From the NCBI RefSeq assembly GCF_029379315.1, contig NZ_JAQYWQ010000031.1, positions 1 to 59,056 of the forward strand: 59,056 nt of DNA. Direction: 5' to 3'. Both the position numbers and the translations under genes were made by a program. Below, piece after piece: positions 51,843-59,056 of the stretch; position 1 is the stretch's first letter, and every line of letters starts with the position of its first letter. The notes under the pieces are model-generated. The model saw only the letters and a list, made by a program, of their open reading frames with translations. It had not been told where the DNA came from and did no database searches. Origin of the DNA: Nostoc sp. S13 (GTDB lineage Bacteria; Cyanobacteriota; Cyanobacteriia; Cyanobacteriales; Nostocaceae).

Positions 51843-54626
51843 GTGAAGTATCAGGAAGAATATCAGAAAAACGCAAAATTACAAATAAAAAAAGCTGGAT
51901 TATTCATTTTAAGTTTTAATTTTTTAATTTTAAATAGTTTTAGTATTTTGCCAGTCAGGGCAGCGACTGAAGAACCTGTATTGAGCGTAGTATATGGCCA
52001 AGAGAATGCCAATCAATGGACAGGGATAAGCGATCGCTTACAGGCAATCGGGGTGAAATATTGTGTAATTCCTCTAAATGATGTCAAGAGTGCGGCAGAT
52101 TGGGGCGATCGCCGAGTATTATTTTTGCCAAATGTTGAAACATTAACTCCAACCCAAGCGATCGCCCTAGAAGAATGGATGAGTAAGGGAGGGCGCTTGA
52201 TTGCCAGTGGGCCTGTAGGTAATCTGTCAGCGCCAGGAGTGCGCCAGTTATTGCGATCGCTTTTGGGAGGTTATTGGGGATTCAGCCTCAGTGATACAGA
52301 ACAGATCAAACCCACAAAAACCAATATCCCAGAATGGGCAAATCAAACTGAACTTTTTGGCGAAGTACGCGGCGGCGTTATGATTCCTAATGATATGGGC
52401 AGTGAATCTCCTGCTGTTTGGAATTCCAAAGATAATCCTGCCGCAGTATTGACAACTGAGCGTTCCACTCTTTTGGGCTGGCGCTGGGGAACAAATACAG
52501 CCTCAGCAGCCGAGTTAGATAATGCCTGGTTAAAAGCTACCCTCAATCACTATTTGACAGCGCCAGCACCATCGAATCGGATGAAAAAAGTAACAGGAGG
52601 TTCCCAAAACTGCTCTACAACAGTGGCGGCTGCGCCAGGGGCAGGGGTGGAGAGAGGCAGTTTATCCTCCTCATCCCCCTCATCCCCTCCTCTTAAAACT
52701 GCCACCGCTCCCATACCTAAACCGCTAACTATAGTCAAACCCCCAAGTTCTCACGAGGCTATAGACCAATTGGAACAAGCGGTGCGTCTGGATGTTGCAC
52801 CCAACTCAAATCAGCCGATTGACAACAACGAAGCGATCGCTCTCCAGCAAGAGTTAGATAATCTGATTGGTCGGGTAGAAAGTGCTAATTTAGCGGTGTC
52901 AGCCGATGCGGCTAATGAAGGCGTTGGGATATCTGAACAAAAGCAGTCCTCTAGGAATCTGCACACCTACACCCCCCAATCTGTCAAAGAGCAGCCGATA
53001 CAATTGGCCTCAACTAAATTGGGGGGGCTAGTGAGAAGTAAAGACCAAGCCTTCGCACAGGTAAGGGTAATTGCCAAAAACTTACCCCAATTGATTGCAC
53101 AAAAAAACTACGCTCTAGCTCGTCAGCAGTGGCTAGTAGCGAAGACGATTTTGTGGCAGCAGTTTCCTGTTGATCGAAGGCTGGCTCAACCAGAAATTCG
53201 GGCAGTTTGGTTAGATCGGGGGACGATTGTTCGTGCGGCTAGCAAGGCGGGACTGGCACAGATTTTTGATCGCCTAGCCCAAGCTGGGATTAATACCGTC
53301 TTCTTTGAAACTGTTAATGCTGGCTATACCATTTATCCGAGCCAAGTCGCAAAAGAACAAAACCCATTAATTCGTGGGTGGGATCCACTGGCAGAAGCAG
53401 TGAAATTAGCCCATGAGCGAGACATGGAATTACACGCTTGGGTTTGGACTTTTGCTGCTGGGAACCAACGGCACAATGAAATTATCAACGTTAATCCTAA
53501 TTATCCAGGGCCAGTACTGGCAGCTCATCCCGATTGGGCAAACTACGATAACCTTGGCAACATGATTCCCCTTGGGCAGACTAAGCCATTCTTCGACCCA
53601 GCCAACCCCGAAGTGCGGCAGTACTTGCTGAAGCTGTATGAGGAAATCGTCACTCGCTATAACGTCGATGGTCTACAGCTAGACTACATTCGCTACCCCT
53701 TTCAAGACCCATCAGCAGGTCGAAGCTACGGCTATGGCAAAGCTGCAAGAGCGCAGTTTCAGCAACTTTCTGGTGTAGATCCGATAAATATTTCCCCTAG
53801 CCAACCAGAACTGTGGCAAAAGTGGACGATATTTCGCACCGCGCAAATTGATAGCTTTGTTGCCCAAGTATCACAGCAGTTGCGACAAAAACGACCGAAT
53901 TTGATTTTGTCGGTTGCAGTATTTCCTCTGCCAGAACTAGAGCGGATTCAGAAAATTCAACAAAATTGGGAAACTTGGGCAAGGCGGGGAGATGTAGATT
54001 TAATCGTTCCCATGACTTATGCTCTAGATACTCCTCGCTTTCAACGACTAGCCCAACCCTGGATTGCCTCTAAACAATTGGGAGCCACCTTATTAGTACC
54101 GGGAATTCGCTTACTTTCTTTGCCAACAGTTGGAGCATTCGATCAACTCCAGTTGATAAGGGATTTACCAGTTAGTGGTTATGCACTCTTTGCTGTAGAT
54201 AATTTTAACAACGATCTACAAAAACTCTTTAGTAGCACCCAAGGTAGGGTTCAATCCACAACAAGTGAACCGACTCCTCACCGCCAGCCTTTTCAAACTG
54301 CCGCCATCCGTTACACCGCGCTGCAACGGGAATGGAAATTTGTTTTCCAAAATGACCAACTACAAAGACCTGCTCAGACAATATCAGATTTTAACAACCA
54401 GGCAGAAGTTTTACGCAGTGCTTTAAATCAGCTTGCTGCTTCCCCTTCTGGGAGTAACTTAGTAGTGGCCAGAGCCTCTCTAACTCTGTTCCAGTCTCAA
54501 TTTCGGGTATTGATGAGCCAAGAGCTTAAGTCAAATTCCTATCAAGTCAAAGTTTGGGAAAATCGACTTTTAACTATAGAAAGGCTATTGCGTTACGGCG
54601 AACGGCGCGTACAGTTGCGTCCTTAG
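51843..54626 (+). CDS. Exported GH10-like glycosyl hydrolase (GHL10/DUF187)
   Basis: A 927-aa secreted protein. GTG at 51843 has GAGGAG 6-7 nt upstream and opens a Sec signal (GLFILSFNFLILNSFSILPV...ARA). Residues about 40-220 resemble a glutamine-amidotransferase/ThuA-like fold (SDRLQAIGVKYCVIPLNDVK, ALEEWMSKGGRLIASGPVG). Residues about 270-400 are low-complexity. Residues about 455-760 are the GHL10 TIM barrel: EIRAVWLDRGTIV, AGINTVFFETVNAGYTIYPS, DGLQLDYIRYPF and LIVPMTYALD. A C-terminal helical region follows. It probably cleaves a polysaccharide or peptidoglycan-related glycan outside the cytoplasm. Confidence 0.88.
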   Translation: MKYQEEYQKNAKLQIKKAGLFILSFNFLILNSFSILPVRAATEEPVLSVVYGQENANQWTGISDRLQAIGVKYCVIPLNDVKSAADWGDRRVLFLPNVETLTPTQAIALEEWMSKGGRLIASGPVGNLSAPGVRQLLRSLLGGYWGFSLSDTEQIKPTKTNIPEWANQTELFGEVRGGVMIPNDMGSESPAVWNSKDNPAAVLTTERSTLLGWRWGTNTASAAELDNAWLKATLNHYLTAPAPSNRMKKVTGGSQNCSTTVAAAPGAGVERGSLSSSSPSSPPLKTATAPIPKPLTIVKPPSSHEAIDQLEQAVRLDVAPNSNQPIDNNEAIALQQELDNLIGRVESANLAVSADAANEGVGISEQKQSSRNLHTYTPQSVKEQPIQLASTKLGGLVRSKDQAFAQVRVIAKNLPQLIAQKNYALARQQWLVAKTILWQQFPVDRRLAQPEIRAVWLDRGTIVRAASKAGLAQIFDRLAQAGINTVFFETVNAGYTIYPSQVAKEQNPLIRGWDPLAEAVKLAHERDMELHAWVWTFAAGNQRHNEIINVNPNYPGPVLAAHPDWANYDNLGNMIPLGQTKPFFDPANPEVRQYLLKLYEEIVTRYNVDGLQLDYIRYPFQDPSAGRSYGYGKAARAQFQQLSGVDPINISPSQPELWQKWTIFRTAQIDSFVAQVSQQLRQKRPNLILSVAVFPLPELERIQKIQQNWETWARRGDVDLIVPMTYALDTPRFQRLAQPWIASKQLGATLLVPGIRLLSLPTVGAFDQLQLIRDLPVSGYALFAVDNFNNDLQKLFSSTQGRVQSTTSEPTPHRQPFQTAAIRYTALQREWKFVFQNDQLQRPAQTISDFNNQAEVLRSALNQLAASPSGSNLVVARASLTLFQSQFRVLMSQELKSNSYQVKVWENRLLTIERLLRYGERRVQLRP

Positions 54627-55061
54627 TGAGGGAGCAGGGGAAGCAAGAATTTTAGATTTTAGATTTTAGATTTTGGATTAAAGAATTGAAATTTAATCCA
54701 AAAGACGCTCTCTACCAGACGCGCAAGGGACACGGACTCGCTCTCCGTGGCGCTATCGTCAATCCAAAATCCAAAATTGAATTGCCCAATACCCAATTAC
54801 AAACTAGCTGGATATAAGCTAGTTTGTAATTCTTAACACACTTTTTTGCTGTGTTTATAACCCAAATATTATTACTTGTTTGGTGTCACAATAAGGGTAA
54901 ATACTTAAGTAATAAGCTTTATATAAGTTTTTCTTATAATAGCTATCGTAAAAATCTATGCAACCCTTACCTCAACTTCTAAGGCTACAAAGCTGAGAGT
55001 GAATAATTGACCGTTTACCGCGGATAGTTGTGCTGGAAACACTATTAACAATACATTAGAT
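54627..55061. other. Intergenic region with short repeats
   Basis: This 435-bp gap holds TTTTAGA heptamer units (54650-54675), a Nostoc-type repeat (about 54705-54765), a palindromic AACTAGCTGG...AGCTAGTT stretch (54800-54828) and AT-rich sequence. No gene was recognised. Confidence 0.5.
54800..54828 (+). terminator. Hairpin CAAACTAGCT / AGCTAGTTTG
   Basis: The perfect stem CAAACTAGCT / AGCTAGTTTG with a 9-nt loop is followed by an AT-rich tract. It lies about 175 bp past the GH10-like gene, so assignment as its terminator is uncertain. Confidence 0.4.
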
Positions 55062-55487
55062 GGAATGTCTACGACTGGCTACGCCTACGCACTGATGGCA
55101 GCACGGGGCAAGATTATCTTATTTTTTTGATATTTGCAAGTAGTGGTGTGCTTCACCAAGTATGATATTGTACTGCTTATAGGTTCAGGAAGTAGTTTGC
55201 AAACAGCCAATATTTCTGAAGTTATCCATACCTCGGTCATGAGATTAAACTTGCCAATAATTTTACATAGAATATCAGTGTTATCACTGTTGCGCCAGCA
55301 GCAGTTATATCTATTGCCAGTTATAGACAACCAATATCAAGTTGTTGGTCTTGTCAACCCTGAAAGTATTTGTCAAGCACTAGCGCAAAAAACAAAGAAA
55401 ACCAGAGGGAACGCTAGTATTGGTTCCTTTGAGGTAGCACATCAGATTCTCGGTGAAAGAAATTTGCTGACTATAAATGGTTACTAA
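55062..55487 (+). pseudogene. Degenerate CBS-domain protein
   Basis: The frame carries ALMAARGKIIL, then an in-frame TGA (55128-55130), then VVVCFTKYDIVLLIGSGSSL, ISEVIHTSVM, and SLLRQQQLYLLPVIDNQYQV with GLVNPESICQAL. These blocks line up with the paired CBS domains that head many cyanobacterial sensor kinases (LVGVFTERDIV, SLLRQHRIRHLPVVD, PESIRQAL). The stop codon, lost residues and missing kinase part mark it as a relic. The open part alone is 117 codons from a TTG at 55134. Confidence 0.6.
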
Positions 55488-55665
55488 CACGCACTATGGT
55501 ACTGACAGATACGACAAACTAGGTCGCTTCATTGGAGTGAGTTGCTGTGAATAGTACATTTGAAAAAAGTATATAGATATCTACTTAGCTGAAAAATTTG
55601 CCAGAACTAATGGGGATTTAGTACAAAATTTGTTGTTATTTTGTCATTATAAATTGAGGTAAATT

Positions 55666-56862
55666 ATGCCCAAGATTTTAATAATAGAAGATGAAGAAGC
55701 AGTTCGTGAAAACATTTTAGATTTACTAGAAGCTGAGGATTTTGAAACTCTTGGTGCCGCTAATGGCAGAATCGGGATACATTTGGCTATCTCCGAAGTT
55801 CCCGATTTAATTCTCTGTGATCTGATGATGCCAGAAATTGACGGTTATGGCGTGCTAAGAGTGTTACGACAAGATCCATCAACGGCAACAATTCCCTTTA
55901 TTTTTATCACTGCAAAATCTGCTAAATCTGACTTCCGTCAAGGTATGGATATGGGTGCCGATGACTATATAACTAAGCCATTCACTCGTGCTGAGTTATT
56001 AAGTGCCATCATGAATAGGTTGGAAAAGTACGCTACTTTAAAAAGGTATTTATATCCTCAGACTGTAATTAACAACTGGTCTCCGAAAATGCAGTTGCTA
56101 GAAATTAGCTTACATCGGGCTATCAATCAACATAATTTTAAAGAATTTGAAATTTATTATCAACCAATAGTCGATATTGATTCTGGAAAAATAGTAGCTG
56201 TTGAAAGTTTATTGCGCTGGCAAAGTACGGAAATGGGGATGATTTACCCAACAGAATTTATTCCGTTAGCAGAGTCTACAGGTTTAATAGTTCCACTTGG
56301 GAAATGGGTCTTAAAAAGAGTCTGTCAACAAATAAAAAGCTGGCGTGATGCCGGAATTTATTCCTTTATTGTTACTGTCAATCTGTCAGTAATGGAATTT
56401 AATCAACCAGATTTGATTCAGAAAATAGTTAACTTAATCGCTATGAATGATTTGGAACCACATTACTTAGAGCTAGAACTCACTGAAAGTATGATTATGC
56501 AAGATGTAAATAGTGCGATCGCTACTATGAACAAATTGCAATCCTTGGGTGTAAAAATTGCGATCGATGATTTTGGTACGGGCTACTCTTCTTTAATTTA
56601 TCTAACAAACTTTCCAATTAACACATTAAAAATAGACCGTTATTTTATCCATAATGTTGCTAACAATCCCCAGAAATCAGCGATTACCAAGGCATTAATT
56701 CAAATGGCTCAAAATCTCAATCTAGATGTAGTTGCTGAAGGTGTAGAGACGGAAGCCGAACTGGCTTTTTTGCAGCAATACAACTGTAATTCTATGCAAG
56801 GCTTTCTATTTAGTCCTCCATTACCAGTAGCAGAATTTGAAAATCTTTTGTTAACTAACTAA
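55666..56862 (+). CDS. REC-EAL protein (c-di-GMP phosphodiesterase response regulator)
   Basis: A 398-aa two-domain regulator. The receiver domain has phospho-acceptor Asp52 (CDLMMPEIDG) and TKP. The EAL domain (about residues 145-395) is nearly canonical: Glu180 in VESLLRW (ESL in place of EAL), LELTESMIM, AIDDFGTGYSSL, LKIDRYFI, VAEGVET and the QGFLFSPPLP end. The metal-binding acidic residues are kept, so phosphodiesterase activity toward c-di-GMP is likely. ATG at 55666 follows GAGGTAA. No kinase gene is adjacent. Confidence 0.92.
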   Translation: MPKILIIEDEEAVRENILDLLEAEDFETLGAANGRIGIHLAISEVPDLILCDLMMPEIDGYGVLRVLRQDPSTATIPFIFITAKSAKSDFRQGMDMGADDYITKPFTRAELLSAIMNRLEKYATLKRYLYPQTVINNWSPKMQLLEISLHRAINQHNFKEFEIYYQPIVDIDSGKIVAVESLLRWQSTEMGMIYPTEFIPLAESTGLIVPLGKWVLKRVCQQIKSWRDAGIYSFIVTVNLSVMEFNQPDLIQKIVNLIAMNDLEPHYLELELTESMIMQDVNSAIATMNKLQSLGVKIAIDDFGTGYSSLIYLTNFPINTLKIDRYFIHNVANNPQKSAITKALIQMAQNLNLDVVAEGVETEAELAFLQQYNCNSMQGFLFSPPLPVAEFENLLLTN

Positions 56863-56964
56863 TGCTTAGATGTTTGACTAACTAAGAAAAATCAAACTTT
56901 AGACTGGCGACAATTATTAAGTCTCAAGTCTAGAGTAGAAAAATTGTCTATAGTGTCTACCGCC

Positions 56965-58308
56965 ATGAAAGTCTCTGCACGTTTCTTGCTGCCAGTTTTT
57001 TTACTGATCTTGGCAGCAGCGTGTAACCAGATTCGCGCTTCCTCAGATAATCCCACAGCACAAACATCTCTACCTTCTGCTCAACTGACACACAATCCGA
57101 CACAGCCAAAAAATATTGTCCGTACTGAAGCATTTTCACCTAAACCCATCTCGATAAATCTGAAGAATTTACCAGCACCCTTCGCAACAGAAAGCGCCTC
57201 CAAGCAACCAGAGGTTGTGCCCATTCCGCAAAACCCAGTGCTGCGGGTACCACCAGGCTTCACAGTTAACGTCTTTGCCGAAGGTTTAGATGCCCCACGC
57301 TGGCTAGCTTTAACCCCCAGTGGTGATGTCCTGGTGACTGAAACCAGGCAAAATCGGATTCGTCTGTTGCGTGACAGCAATGCTGACGGCATAGCTGACG
57401 TTCGAGAAACTTTTGCTAGCGGGGACAACGGACTCAATAGACCTTTTGGTATGGCTTTTGCAAATAATTCCTTTTTTCTGGGGAACACAGATGCTGTGGT
57501 GCGTTTTCCCTATACTCAAGGTCAAAACAAGATTACAGGTAAGGGGGAAAAAATCGCCGACTTGCCTGCTCAAGGTTATAACAATCATTGGACGCGCAAT
57601 GTCGTTGTCTCGCCCGATCGCAATAAATTATATGTTTCAGTTGGTTCAGGAAGCAATGTGGATGAAGAACACCCACCACGGGCTTCGATACAGGTGATGA
57701 ATTTAGATGGTTCCCAGCAGCAGACTTTTGCTTCCGGTTTGCGTAACCCTGTTGGTTTAGACTTTCATCCTGTAACTAAGGAACTTTACGCCACTGTCAA
57801 CGAACGAGATGGACTTGGTGATGACTTGGTACCAGACTATTTGACACGCCTTAAACAGGGGGCATTTTACGGCTGGCCTTATGCTTATTTGACACCAAAC
57901 AACCTCGAACCTCGCCAAAAGAGGGATGGCAAAAGTAAACGCCCCGACTTAGTAGCCCGTACCCAAACACCGGATGTGCTGTTTCAGGCGCACTCAGCAG
58001 CATTGGGTTTGCAGTTTTATGATGGTAAAACCTTTCCACAAAAATACCGTAACGGTGCTTTTGCTGCTTTTCGTGGTTCTTGGAACCGCGATCGCGGCAC
58101 TGGTTATAAAATTGTATTTGTTCCCTTCGATGCTAAAGGGCGATCGCTTGGCTACTACGAAGATTTTCTCACAGGATTTTTGCTAAATCCTTCTGTACCA
58201 ACCACTTGGGGACGGCCTGTTGGTTTACTTGTGTTGCCAGATGGCAGTCTACTACTAACAGAAGAAGCCAATAATCGTATTTATAGGATTCAGTATAAGG
58301 GGGGTTAG
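56965..58308 (+). CDS. Sorbosone dehydrogenase-like PQQ-type lipoprotein
   Basis: A 447-aa exported beta-propeller. I choose ATG at 56965, since it directly opens a lipoprotein signal (KVSARFLLPVFLLILAAAC; the Cys ends the lipobox). An in-frame TTG at 56944 is less likely. The propeller resembles L-sorbosone/soluble glucose dehydrogenases: VFAEGLDAPRWLALTPSGDV, LVTETRQNRIRLL, NDRDGLGDDLVPDY-like segment (VNERDGLGDDL), GWPYAYL and FRGSWNRDRGTGYK. These enzymes use PQQ; no PQQ synthesis genes are in the window, and many cyanobacterial members have unproved substrates. Confidence 0.87.
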   Translation: MKVSARFLLPVFLLILAAACNQIRASSDNPTAQTSLPSAQLTHNPTQPKNIVRTEAFSPKPISINLKNLPAPFATESASKQPEVVPIPQNPVLRVPPGFTVNVFAEGLDAPRWLALTPSGDVLVTETRQNRIRLLRDSNADGIADVRETFASGDNGLNRPFGMAFANNSFFLGNTDAVVRFPYTQGQNKITGKGEKIADLPAQGYNNHWTRNVVVSPDRNKLYVSVGSGSNVDEEHPPRASIQVMNLDGSQQQTFASGLRNPVGLDFHPVTKELYATVNERDGLGDDLVPDYLTRLKQGAFYGWPYAYLTPNNLEPRQKRDGKSKRPDLVARTQTPDVLFQAHSAALGLQFYDGKTFPQKYRNGAFAAFRGSWNRDRGTGYKIVFVPFDAKGRSLGYYEDFLTGFLLNPSVPTTWGRPVGLLVLPDGSLLLTEEANNRIYRIQYKGG

Positions 58309-58542
58309 GCAATTCAAAATTAAGAAATTCAGGGATAGAATCCATCACCTGGGGTCAAGTTAAAACAGTGAAAATAATTATAGAGACCTTACATGTAACC
58401 TCTATACAAGGATTTCAGGTAAAGCATCATTAATTTCTGAAGATGTCTACTAGAGATATTGTTACCATTTTCCTTCCCAGGTTTATTGTGTTTACGTTAG
58501 ATTACTTAAAAATACCGATAATCATTTGGTTCAAAATTAGTT

Positions 58543-58950
58543 ATGGCTCAGAATGACAATAATACTCAGTCAAATATCAACGAATTGTCTCCACATGCAG
58601 GTACACGATATTGGGGTGAGGTGGAGGTGATCGAGGAGGGAGAAACCTATAGAATTAGTCGTGTTGAAATCAAGCCCAGGCACGGCATCAAGCCACAAAT
58701 CCATTATCACCGTAATGAACATTGGGTTGTAGTCTCCGGTGTGGCGAAGGTGACTTGTGGCGATGCGGAAATATTATTAAATCGAAACGAATCAACTTAT
58801 GTTCCCGCAGCAACCCTACATAAGGTAGATAATCCTGGACATATTCCGCTAGTTATTCTAGAAATTCAAAATGGTGAATATTTAGGTGAGGATGATACTG
58901 AGCGTCCTTATGACTTAAATTTGGTCAAACCTGTAGCTGAAGGACAGTAA
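58543..58950 (+). CDS. Cupin protein (mannose-6-phosphate isomerase type II domain)
   Basis: A 135-aa single cupin, matching the C-terminal domain of GMP/PMI bifunctional enzymes: HAGTRYWGEVEVIEEGETYR, RHGIKPQIHYHRNEHWVVVS, ILLNRNESTYVPAATLHKVD, IQNGEYLGEDDTERPYD. The metal-binding residues His-x-His ... Glu-His and the second-motif His are present. It stands alone without the nucleotidyltransferase domain, so its role may be sugar isomerisation or another cupin activity. ATG at 58543. Confidence 0.88.
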   Translation: MAQNDNNTQSNINELSPHAGTRYWGEVEVIEEGETYRISRVEIKPRHGIKPQIHYHRNEHWVVVSGVAKVTCGDAEILLNRNESTYVPAATLHKVDNPGHIPLVILEIQNGEYLGEDDTERPYDLNLVKPVAEGQ

Positions 58951-59003
58951 GGGCTGGAGATGAGGGAGATGGGGAAGGTGAGGGAGAAGGAGAAGAATAA
59001 TAA

Positions 59004-59056
59004 TGCCCAATGCCCAATGCCCAATGCCCAATGCCCAATGCCCAATGCCCAATGCC
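59004..59056. repeat. AATGCCC heptamer array at the window edge
   Basis: AATGCCC units are repeated seven or more times and run off the end of the window. Same family as the arrays at 9378, 19142 and 50339. Confidence 0.9.

Overview
The window looks like chromosomal DNA of a filamentous, heterocyst-forming type cyanobacterium (Nostocales, Nostoc-like). The evidence is the very frequent HIP1 octamer (GCGATCGC), cyanobacterial markers (PsbU of photosystem II, a SipA/NblS-interacting protein, a TIGR03279 oxidoreductase, a DUF3120 protein, an EbsA-like protein, a monoglucosyldiacylglycerol-synthase-like glycosyltransferase), and many heptameric tandem repeats of the kind found in Nostoc genomes. 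No rRNA, tRNA or CRISPR array was recognised. The genus is an inference from style and gene content.

Layout. 0-5 kb: a minus-strand pair made of a 232-aa protein and a 1295-aa TPR-CHAT (caspase-like) protein that share an N-terminal domain. 5-9 kb: dnaX and a convergent GT2 glycolipid glycosyltransferase. 9-20 kb: a decayed coding stretch, an EbsA-like gene, a zinc-motif unknown, a DUF433 gene, a membrane-anchored GTPase, a hybrid histidine kinase, a DUF29 gene, class III alcohol dehydrogenase (formaldehyde-glutathione oxidation), valine-pyruvate aminotransferase, rimM and a Uma2 gene. 20-25.4 kb: gene relics (including a phosphoketolase reduced to its two ends), DUF2252, a secreted-looking amine oxidase, a small unknown and a MITE. 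25.4-33 kb: a FAD oxidoreductase-methyltransferase fusion, a beta-helix/SLH protein behind a Fur-box-like site, a coiled-coil Uma2 protein and a FUSC-family membrane protein.

33-37 kb: a graveyard of toxin-antitoxin genes (VapC tail, 21-bp HIP1 minisatellite, BrnA antitoxin with only the end of BrnT), then S-formylglutathione hydrolase, a methyltransferase, a voltage-gated K+ channel and a deaminase. 37-43 kb: a NarL-type two-component system, a Spy/CpxP-like periplasmic protein, sipA, a Tat-exported peroxiredoxin, modA and a divergent RHH-TOBE protein that is a candidate molybdate-responsive regulator. 43-49 kb: a second MITE, a cyclic-peptide-type ABC exporter, nadB, psbU and DUF3120. 49-59 kb: two related hairpins ahead of uppP, TIGR03279, a GH10-like hydrolase, a CBS-domain relic, a REC-EAL regulator, a sorbosone-dehydrogenase-like lipoprotein and a cupin.

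Functional links. Class III ADH and S-formylglutathione hydrolase together make a complete glutathione-dependent formaldehyde oxidation route, although they lie 16 kb apart. ModA and the RHH-TOBE protein are divergently transcribed across 93 bp. UppP, TIGR03279 and the GH10-like protein lie in series on one strand and suggest envelope functions. The best candidates for undescribed biology are the CHAT protein with its domain-sharing partner, the RHH-TOBE regulator, the FAD-methyltransferase fusion, and the repeated hairpins upstream of uppP.
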